Shown here: positions 23,594 through 28,672 of the stretch, piece by piece
How the letters are laid out: the number at the start of each line of letters is the position of its first letter
Numbering within the stretch: the stretch's first letter is position 1
Assembly (NCBI GenBank): GCA_964502145.1
Contig: CAZCVI010000089.1
Coordinates: 1-28,672 of the forward strand
Length of the DNA stretch: 28,672 nucleotides
Reading direction: 5' to 3'
DNA from: CAZCVI01 sp964502145
Lineage (GTDB): Bacteria; Acidobacteriota; Aminicenantia; UBA2199
Program-made: the position numbers and the translations under genes
Notes under the pieces: generated by a model
Told to the model about the DNA's origin: nothing
Seen by the model: the letters and a program-made list of their open reading frames with translations, nothing else
Database searches by the model: none

Positions 23594-24514
23594 ATGGAGC
23601 TCAAAGAAAGAAAGAACTGCCCACTATGCGGCACAGAAAATATCCGCCTATTCAAAACAGGCACGATCCAACCCGAAAACGTCCGCACCGAGGACTTCAA
23701 AATCACGGACAGTCACTATGGTTCCCTGTGGACTTTTTACGAGTGTAAACACTGCCGCTTTGTTTTTTTTAATCCCTACGTACCCGAAGCAAGTATTATC
23801 GAGTTTTATGCGCAACTGGAAGACCACGAGTACAGCGAGGAAGCGGCGGGGCGAACCCGGAATTTTGAAACGATCTTTAAACGGCTAAAACGGTTCCAAC
23901 CGGGCCCCACGCTGCTGGATGTGGGGGCGGCCAGCGGAATTTTTCTCCAATTCGCACAACGCGAAGGATTCCACATCCAGGGCATTGAACCCTCGCGGTT
24001 CCTGGTTGCGGAAGCCCAAAAAAGATATGGCCTCAACCTGTTTAATGGGACCATTGAAACGTACCCCACTGGGAAAAAATTCTCGGTGGTCACACTACTG
24101 GATATTATCGAGCATCTGGTGAATCCCGATTCTTTTATGAACGCGGTAGACAAGCTGGTGGAGGATAATGGTCTTCTGGTCATTGTCACTCCCGATATAC
24201 ACAGTTTAGCCGCACGCTTAACCGGCAAATCCTGGTGGCATTATCGTATCGCCCATATCAATTTTTTTAACCTGCCCGCGCTGCGCTATCTTTTGACTGC
24301 ACACGGGTATAAAATCCTGCTGAAGAAGAAATACGTGTGGCATTTTTCCTTGTTTTATCTCCTGACGCGAATTTTTCCTTCCTTAAAAAATACAAAGCCA
24401 ACGGAAAAAGCTTTACAAAAATGGCTAAAAAAGGTACACTTAAAATTACCACTAATGGATTCATGGGAAATATATGCAAGGAAGACAACAAGAAAAACCA
24501 GTGATACACAGTAA
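23594..24514 (+). CDS. Class I SAM-dependent methyltransferase with N-terminal zinc ribbon
   Basis: A 306-residue protein. A CxxC...CxxC zinc ribbon (C9, C12, C51, C54) precedes a Rossmann methyltransferase domain. Motif I is LLDVGAASGIFLQF (107-120), the acidic motif II is QGIEPS, and LLDIIEHLVNPDSF follows near 175. This layout is the Methyltransf_23-like group often found with surface-sugar or lipid modification genes; the substrate is unknown. The C-terminal third contains an aromatic, basic segment (KSWWHYRIAHINFF), also usual in the group. The start ATG has no SD and sits at the predicted transcription start. The gene overlaps the UbiA-family gene by 41 nt, implying coupled translation and perhaps action on a shared lipid-linked product. 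Confidence 0.82.
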   Translation: MELKERKNCPLCGTENIRLFKTGTIQPENVRTEDFKITDSHYGSLWTFYECKHCRFVFFNPYVPEASIIEFYAQLEDHEYSEEAAGRTRNFETIFKRLKRFQPGPTLLDVGAASGIFLQFAQREGFHIQGIEPSRFLVAEAQKRYGLNLFNGTIETYPTGKKFSVVTLLDIIEHLVNPDSFMNAVDKLVEDNGLLVIVTPDIHSLAARLTGKSWWHYRIAHINFFNLPALRYLLTAHGYKILLKKKYVWHFSLFYLLTRIFPSLKNTKPTEKALQKWLKKVHLKLPLMDSWEIYARKTTRKTSDTQ

Positions 24515-25421
24515 AGCGGCCAGAATCCCGTTGTACATGGAGTCGTTACGGCTGGAACGGTGGCCGCGCAGTCTGGCTATTATCCCGGGGTTTATTGCTT
24601 TTATCGTGCTTACCCCCGGCGGCGTGCCAGCCCCCAATTATTTCCATCTGACTATAAAACTTTTCGTGGCCTTTCTACTGACCCTTTTTATATCAACCGC
24701 CAATTATATCATCAATGAAATTTCCGATGCCCCGCACGACGCCTACCACCCTTCCAAAAAACACCGCCCCCTGGTGAATAATCAGCTCAATATCAAGTGG
24801 TTGTTGGGCATGTGGGCTATTTTGGTGTTTGTATCCATGGCTGTGGCCTATCTGTTTTATCAGAATTTATATTTTTTAATTGGTTTATTTTCCTTGCTGG
24901 TGGCCGGGATTCTCTACAATGTGCCACCGATCCGTTTAAAAGATGTTCCGTTCCTGGATTCCACCCTGGAATCGGCCAATAACCCCATCCGGTTTATGAT
25001 TGGCTGGCATATTCTGGGGACTACATTCCCGCCGCTCTCTTTGCTTTTTTCCTGGTGGGCGTTTGGGAATTTTCTGATGGTGGGCAAGCGGGTAGCGGAG
25101 AAAAAGTTCCTCACCCCAGAAGAGTCCTCTGGCTACCGCCTCTCCCTCAAGAAATATAAAATCAAGAGCCTGATTCTTTTTATGGCATTAAATGCACTTA
25201 TTTTTCTGGCCACCTTTTCTTGGTTTGCAGTGGCCTCTGGATTAAAATCTTTTCTTTTTTCCATCCCCTTTATACTGGTTTATCTGATCATGTTCATGAA
25301 AAAGTCGATCCAAGATATCGAGGGCGCAGAGGAACCGGAACGGTTACTGAAAAATCCCTATTTTGCCTTTTATACTCTTTTTCTGGTGCTTATTTTTATT
25401 TTAGCGTATATATTTAAATAG
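24474..25421 (+). CDS. UbiA-family prenyltransferase, resembling decaprenyl-phosphate phosphoribosyltransferase
   Basis: A 315-residue polytopic membrane protein with about eight hydrophobic segments. The first Asp-rich motif is N81-x3-D85-x3-D89 followed by HPSKKHRP (92-99). The HP-x-K-x2-RP tail resembles the actinobacterial DPPR synthase (Rv3806c type), which joins phosphoribosyl pyrophosphate to a polyprenyl phosphate, more than it resembles quinone or heme prenyltransferases. WAFGNFLMVGKRVAEKK near 197 also recalls that group's GKR-x-AE segment. If correct, it makes a lipid-linked pentose donor. The start could be ATG 24474 or GTG 24501, both inside the methyltransferase gene; neither has a strong SD. 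A partner oxidoreductase pair (DprE1/DprE2) is not in the window. Confidence 0.8.
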   Translation: MQGRQQEKPVIHSKAARIPLYMESLRLERWPRSLAIIPGFIAFIVLTPGGVPAPNYFHLTIKLFVAFLLTLFISTANYIINEISDAPHDAYHPSKKHRPLVNNQLNIKWLLGMWAILVFVSMAVAYLFYQNLYFLIGLFSLLVAGILYNVPPIRLKDVPFLDSTLESANNPIRFMIGWHILGTTFPPLSLLFSWWAFGNFLMVGKRVAEKKFLTPEESSGYRLSLKKYKIKSLILFMALNALIFLATFSWFAVASGLKSFLFSIPFILVYLIMFMKKSIQDIEGAEEPERLLKNPYFAFYTLFLVLIFILAYIFK

Positions 25422-25444
25422 TGTCTCATAGGTAGCGAGTAAAA

Positions 25445-26098
25445 ATGGGCATAGACATTATTTTGAAGATGGTATTGGCAGCGATGCTGGGTGGGTTGAT
25501 TGGTCTGGAGCGGGAATTGGCGCACAAAGAAGCGGGTTTACGGGTCAATGTCTTGATTGCAGTAGGGACGACCTTGTTGACTGTTCTGGCCGTATCTATT
25601 AGTGGCGATGCCCCCTCTTTAGCTATCGCGCAATCTCCCTTTCTGGCGCACCTTGTCAGTGGTATTGCCATTCTTGGCGCGGCTGTTATCGTGCGCGAAC
25701 GGTTTTTGGTCCATGGCCTTTCTTCTGCGGCCACGTTTTGGTGCGTGGGTGCAGTGGGTATTATCATTGGCTGTGGGTACTATCTGGTGGCCTTTGCTAT
25801 TTCAATTTTTCTGGTGATCACCTTGTTCCTATTGAGGTTTATCAGTGAGAGTTTAGAAAAGCAGGGCAAGATTTATTTTTATATCATTGCCACAGAAGAA
25901 CGGGCTTCAGTGATCGTGGATATCAAAAAAGTAGTGCTTGAACTGGGTATAAAATACATCAATGCGATTATCCGCAAATCGACAACCGGTTACGAGATCG
26001 AAATGTCCTTAAATACCTCGAAACTCAAGAATCAAGAATTTATCCAACGGGTCATGCAACTGCCCGATGTCAAAGAGATCACCAGCGAGAATCTATGA
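25445..26098 (+). CDS. MgtC/SapB family membrane protein
   Basis: A 217-residue protein with four or five transmembrane helices in residues 1-135 and a soluble C-terminal domain (~140-217) that looks ACT-like (YFYIIATEERASVIVDIKK ... MSLNTSKLKNQEFIQRVMQL). Family signatures: AAMLGGLIGLERELAHKEAGLRVNVLIAVGTTLL at the N-terminus, with the conserved Gly-Leu-Glu-Arg-Glu and Gly-Leu-Arg, and the ILGAAVIVRERFLVHGLSSAATFWCVGAVG segment. MgtC proteins modulate Mg2+ homeostasis and F-ATPase in pathogens; non-pathogen members have undefined roles. The gene lies 23 nt after the UbiA-family gene, and its stop overlaps the rdgB start (ATGA). Confidence 0.88.
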   Translation: MGIDIILKMVLAAMLGGLIGLERELAHKEAGLRVNVLIAVGTTLLTVLAVSISGDAPSLAIAQSPFLAHLVSGIAILGAAVIVRERFLVHGLSSAATFWCVGAVGIIIGCGYYLVAFAISIFLVITLFLLRFISESLEKQGKIYFYIIATEERASVIVDIKKVVLELGIKYINAIIRKSTTGYEIEMSLNTSKLKNQEFIQRVMQLPDVKEITSENL

Positions 26099-26706
26099 TT
26101 GAATTATTAGCGGCTACGACCAATCGTGGCAAACTGGAAGAGATCACCCATCTTTTTGCCCAAGATTTTGTCGCAGTAAAGCTCTATTGTCTGGCTGATT
26201 TTAATATCACCGCCCAGTGTCCCGAGGATGGCTTGACTTTTGCTCAGAATGCGGCGGCCAAAGCGTTGTATTACAGTCTCTTGGTGCCGGGTGTGCTCAC
26301 TGCCGGTGACGATTCTGGGCTCACGGTAGAAATATTGAACGGGGCACCTGGAGTATTTTCTTCGCGATATTCTGGCCCTGATGCCACAGACGATAAGAAT
26401 ACCACGAAACTGTTAACACAACTCAAAAATATTCCCAATCGAAACGCCAAATTTGTGACAGCAGTCTGTCTGGCCCAAGATGGAAAAATAGTAGCTTCAT
26501 TTACCGGTGAAGTAGCGGGTCAAATCATAGATGAACGACGCGGTAGTCATGGTTTTGGATATGATCCGGTATTTTATTACCCACCATTCAACAAAACCTT
26601 TGCGCAACTGACCACGCTGGAAAAAAACAATATCTCCCACCGGGCACGTGCATTTGTGCAATTGAGGGATTTTTTAAAAGAGTTGCCCACGAATTTCACG
26701 AATTAA
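26095..26706 (+). CDS. rdgB: RdgB/HAM1 non-canonical purine NTP pyrophosphatase
   Basis: A 203-residue enzyme that hydrolyses dITP, XTP and similar nucleotides to monophosphates, keeping them out of DNA and RNA. Motifs: LLAATTNRGKLEEI at the N-terminus, AGDDSGLTVEILNGAPGVFSSRYSG near 75-95, and GFGYDPVFYYP plus TLEKNNISHRARAF near the C-terminus. The start overlaps the MgtC-like stop by 4 nt (26095-26098). The last codons and the stop lie inside palindromic element H, so the tail PTNFTN is encoded by repeat sequence. Confidence 0.92.
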   Translation: MIELLAATTNRGKLEEITHLFAQDFVAVKLYCLADFNITAQCPEDGLTFAQNAAAKALYYSLLVPGVLTAGDDSGLTVEILNGAPGVFSSRYSGPDATDDKNTTKLLTQLKNIPNRNAKFVTAVCLAQDGKIVASFTGEVAGQIIDERRGSHGFGYDPVFYYPPFNKTFAQLTTLEKNNISHRARAFVQLRDFLKELPTNFTN

Positions 26707-26785
26707 CACGAATGCCACGAAAAAAAAAGAGCTATTCATTCTTTTAATTCTTCTAATTCGCGTTAATTCGTGCTCATTCGTGGGC
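26685..26785. repeat. Palindromic intergenic element, CACGAATT type (element H)
   Basis: The left arm is GCCCACGAATTTCACG, AATTAACACG, AATGCCACGA. The right arm (26756-26785) is ATTCGCGTTAATTCGTG, CTCATTCGTGGGC. The outer 8-10 bp pair perfectly, and the words repeat every 9 nt. It lies between the convergent rdgB and threonine aldolase genes and includes the rdgB stop (26704-26706), so it likely serves as a bidirectional terminator. Confidence 0.88.
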
Positions 26786-26793
26786 CATTTTTT

Positions 26794-27834
26794 TTATTTT
26801 TTTACTGCCTCGCGAATCACTCGCGCTGCTTTTTCGATATCTGCATCATCAATATCCTTATGTACTGCAATACGTACCGTATTCTCGCTAAAAGGCAGGG
26901 CCAGAATGTCGTGTGCTGCCAGTTTGTTCAGGAAGGTTTCCGCATCCATGGTATTGAGCGTGATCATGAGGAAATTGGTTTCTACTTCGTCGCTGTTAAA
27001 TTCCAGTTCTTTCAGGTCCGCCAGTAATTCAGCCAGGTGTTTGGCTCTTTTGTGGTCTTCAGCCAGACGGTCGATCATTTTTTCCAGAGCTACCATACCT
27101 GCCGCCGCCAGGATGCCGACTTGGCGCATGCCACCACCCAGATATTTGCGTACGATGCGGGCTTCCTTAATAAACTCTTTGGAACCGGCCAAGATAGAAC
27201 CTACTGGCGCGGATAATCCTTTGGAGAGACAAAACATCAGGGTATCGAAGTGTTGGGTGATGTTTTTCGCATCTGTTTTAAGCGCGACTGCCGCATTAAA
27301 GAGGCGTGCTCCGTCCAGGTGCATGTGCAGATGGTATTTTTTAGCCAGGGCCGCTACATCTGCCAAGTATGGCACATCCAGAACCGCGCCGCCCCAGGTA
27401 TTATGGGTATTTTCCAGAGCAATAACCCGTGTCTCCGGGATGTGGTCCCGTAATGAAGTGTGAATGTTTTTCTCAATCAAATCCAGTGCAATTTTTCCTC
27501 TATTTGACGGTAGGGAGCGGGGTGTGCTGTGAGCCAGACGGGCGATATTTCCCGCTTCATAATTTAAGATATGTGATTTTTCTTCCAGGATCACTTCTTT
27601 TCCTGGGCCTGCCGCCAGGATCATGGCGATGGTATTTCCCATTGTTCCGGTGGGAACAAATAGTGCCGCTTCTTTGCCCACTTTCGCCGCTGCTATCTCT
27701 TCCAGTTGAATGACTGTCGGGTCATCGCCTAATACATCGTCTCCCACTTCTGCATAAAGCATGGCTTGGCGCATTTCTGCGGTAGGGCGGGTTACTGTAT
27801 CGCTTCTGAAATCAGCTATCCCATTATATGACAT
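26794..27834 (-). CDS. ltaE: Low-specificity L-threonine aldolase
   Basis: A 346-residue PLP enzyme (fold type I) that splits L-threonine/allo-threonine to glycine and acetaldehyde. Seen: FRSDTVTRPTAEMRQAM near residue 9, EVGDDVLGDDPTV (29-41), FVPTGTMGN (59-67), the PLP-contact HLDGARLFNA (172-181), and PLP-lysine K205 in CLSKGLSAPVGS. GGGMRQVGILAAAG follows, as in the family. The SD is GGAGG, 5 nt from the ATG. A -10 TATAAT at 27866-27861 (minus strand) with a weak -35 (TTTCCT) serves as a likely promoter. The symbol is by family; specificity among beta-hydroxy amino acids cannot be read from sequence. Confidence 0.9.
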   Translation of the reverse strand: MSYNGIADFRSDTVTRPTAEMRQAMLYAEVGDDVLGDDPTVIQLEEIAAAKVGKEAALFVPTGTMGNTIAMILAAGPGKEVILEEKSHILNYEAGNIARLAHSTPRSLPSNRGKIALDLIEKNIHTSLRDHIPETRVIALENTHNTWGGAVLDVPYLADVAALAKKYHLHMHLDGARLFNAAVALKTDAKNITQHFDTLMFCLSKGLSAPVGSILAGSKEFIKEARIVRKYLGGGMRQVGILAAAGMVALEKMIDRLAEDHKRAKHLAELLADLKELEFNSDEVETNFLMITLNTMDAETFLNKLAAHDILALPFSENTVRIAVHKDIDDADIEKAARVIREAVKK

Positions 27835-27860
27835 ATTGCCTCCTTGGTTTTTAGAATTGT

Positions 27861-27889
27861 ATTATAACAATTATCCGCCAAAAAGGAAA
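27861..27889 (-). promoter_or_regulatory. Probable promoter of the threonine aldolase gene
   Basis: On the minus strand: -10 TATAAT (27866-27861) inside TTGTTATAATACAA, with a poor -35 candidate TTTCCT (27889-27884) at 17 nt. The leader is ~20 nt including GGAGG. Confidence 0.45.
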
Positions 27890-27906
27890 GCACCTATGCA
27901 TACTTG

Positions 27907-27967
27907 AATTCATCATTGGATTTTTTTAACCACAAAGAACACGACGGACACGAAGAAAAAAAGAAAG
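27907..27967. repeat. Half-element of CACaaAGAA 9-nt words (element I)
   Basis: AACCACAAAGAACACGACGGACACGAAGAA has CAC words every 9 nt without a complementary arm. The flank GAATTCATCATTGGAT (27907-27922) resembles the boundaries GAATTCACCGCCAA (element C) and GATTCATCATCAC (element E, reverse). It lies between the divergent threonine aldolase and antitoxin-like genes, so a terminator is not expected, consistent with a missing second arm. Confidence 0.55.
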
Positions 27968-27977
27968 CAGAATAAAG

Positions 27978-28006
27978 TAGACAAACAGAGAAAAAGATAC
28001 TATTAT
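27978..28006 (+). promoter_or_regulatory. Promoter of the antitoxin-like gene
   Basis: -35 TAGACA (27978-27983, 5 of 6 consensus), 17-nt spacer, -10 TATTAT (28001-28006). The start of transcription near 28013 leaves a ~35-nt leader with GGAGGAGG. Confidence 0.65.
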
Positions 28007-28048
28007 ACTAGCAATGTTCCTAAAAAAAGGAGTGGAGGAGGAAATGTT

Positions 28049-28249
28049 ATGAATGCATCACCATCGTATTATGTCTTAAAGCAAGAGATTGAAGAGACCC
28101 TTCCCAATTTGCCACCGGATGCATTAAAGGAAGTGGTAGATTTTCTGGATTATCTCCGGTACAAGTACAAGAATTCCTGTGCAGCCGAACCCCCGTATCG
28201 ACCGATGGAGTTAGGCGGATTTTGGAGAGGCCAGATCATTGCGAACTGA
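28049..28249 (+). CDS. Small antitoxin-like protein (DUF2281-type)
   Basis: A 66-residue protein. The segment LPPDALKEVVDFLDYLRYKYKN (residues 21-42) matches the helical core of DUF2281 / VapB-like small proteins, which usually read LPxxxxxEVLDFIDFLxxKY. The C-terminus MELGGFWRG resembles the LGGLWKG tail of some of these antitoxins, the part that binds a toxin active site. The start is fixed by GGAGGAGG just upstream. Such genes normally precede a PIN-domain or related toxin; none follows within the remaining 420 bp. It could be an orphan antitoxin, or the partner could have been lost when the palindrome at 28257-28455 arrived. Assignment rests on a short helix, so moderate confidence. Confidence 0.65.
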   Translation: MNASPSYYVLKQEIEETLPNLPPDALKEVVDFLDYLRYKYKNSCAAEPPYRPMELGGFWRGQIIAN

Positions 28250-28256
28250 GAAATGA

Positions 28257-28455
28257 GTAACTGTTCAGCCCATTGGTATTGGGACTACATTCCCAGTTTA
28301 AAAAGACACCCACAGATTACACAGATTAAAATGATTATACAGATTGGTTTTTTTCTTTTTGTTATAACCATCTTTTAATCTGTGTCAATCATTTAAATCT
28401 ATGCCATCTGTGGTTTATTTTTTTTTCATCTATTACCTATAGGGTGAACAGTTAC
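28257..28455. repeat. Palindromic element with outer terminal inverted repeats, CACAGATTA type (element J)
   Basis: The outer inverted repeat GTAACTGTTCAGCCC (28257-28271) pairs with its near-complement at 28441-28455 (13 of 15, first 11 perfect). Inside, 28305-28417 is a second palindrome whose arms carry CACAGATTA-type words at 9-nt spacing (CCCACAGATTACACAGATTA ... CTGTGG). About 200 bp in total, with no coding capacity. It starts 7 nt after the antitoxin-like stop. Confidence 0.8.
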
Positions 28456-28638
28456 AATAAAATAATAGCGGAATTGATAACACCAGCGCGTGAATAACGT
28501 TTCTGAGCCACCGGGTTCTACACGTTTTTGTCCTTCATCCATCAACTGGAAAGGCAGGAAGTTGCAAAACTCTTCCTTATCATTTTTAAATTCTACCCAG
28601 CAGTTTCTCACTTGATCACCGATGCTTTTGCAAACCAT
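28426..28638 (-). CDS. Doubtful small reading frame
   Basis: A 70-codon frame (MVCKSIGDQVRN ... IVTVHPIGNR) that starts inside the 22-bp tandem repeat and ends inside the outer arm of element J. It has no clear SD and no recognised motif, and its composition (many W, F, C) is not that of its neighbours. It is listed because it is the only open frame in the last 420 bases; I doubt it is expressed. Confidence 0.15.
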   Translation of the reverse strand: MVCKSIGDQVRNCWVEFKNDKEEFCNFLPFQLMDEGQKRVEPGGSETLFTRWCYQFRYYFIVTVHPIGNR

Positions 28639-28672
28639 CACCGATGCTTTTGCAAACCATCACCGATGCTTT
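28617..28672. repeat. 22-bp tandem repeat at the right edge
   Basis: Two full units of CACCGATGCTTTTGCAAACC-AT (28617-28638, 28639-28660) and a partial third run to the window end. The unit is again 22 bp, head to tail with no spacers, and has a central TTTGCAAA-like dyad. It continues beyond the window. Confidence 0.9.

Noticed and set aside
28617..28672. CRISPR array at the right edge
   Set aside because: It is a direct tandem repeat without spacers; what differs between units is nothing, so there is no spacer content.

Overview
The window (about 28.7 kb, moderate GC) reads as chromosomal DNA of an uncultured, probably Gram-negative-type bacterium. Support for this is a lipoprotein with a clear lipobox, periplasmic L,D-transpeptidases, a CsgG-like secreted protein, strong Shine-Dalgarno sites (GGAGG) and sigma70-type promoters with near-perfect TATAAT boxes. 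I cannot name a phylum from sequence alone. No rRNA, tRNA, CRISPR array or recognisable transposase was seen.

Layout. 1-141: a 22-bp tandem repeat. 310-2423 (+): a RibD C-terminal-type reductase and a membrane-anchored coiled-coil protein. 2698-6997 (-): a metabolic set in transcription order HMG-CoA-lyase-like enzyme, class III CoA-transferase, aconitase-family large subunit and aconitase-family small subunit. Together these could hydrate a methyl-branched unsaturated diacid, load the product onto CoA and cleave it (inferred citramalate/methylmalate-type route). 7093-10434 (-): a cell-envelope operon of lipoprotein, two membrane-anchored L,D-transpeptidases and a secreted protein that may be a degenerate relative. 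10947-12536 (-): an exported C69 dipeptidase. 12830-14563 (-): an AAA-ATPase fused to a PD-(D/E)XK nuclease-like domain. 14742-21210 (-): a complete type I restriction-modification operon hsdM-hsdS-hsdR with 4-nt ATGA overlaps at both junctions. 21496-22218 (+): a CsgG-like secreted protein with a textbook promoter and terminator. 22617-26706 (+): a compact five-gene run of radical SAM enzyme, zinc-ribbon methyltransferase, UbiA-family prenyltransferase resembling decaprenyl-phosphate phosphoribosyltransferase, MgtC-like protein and RdgB/HAM1 pyrophosphatase. 26794-27834 (-): low-specificity threonine aldolase. 28049-28249 (+): an orphan antitoxin-like small protein. The right edge enters another 22-bp tandem repeat.

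The most striking non-coding feature is a dispersed set of about ten intergenic palindromic elements. Their arms are built from words repeated every 9 nt: TGGACnnnn, ATGGGAnnT, CACGAATTn, CACAGATTA or CACaaAGAA. They sit almost only at transcription-unit boundaries. Several share flanking motifs (for example CACCGCCAA or GGGGCCACCC) although their core words differ. One supplies the C-terminal codons and stop codon of rdgB. I regard this family as the best candidate here for something under-described; the diacid cleavage cluster is second.
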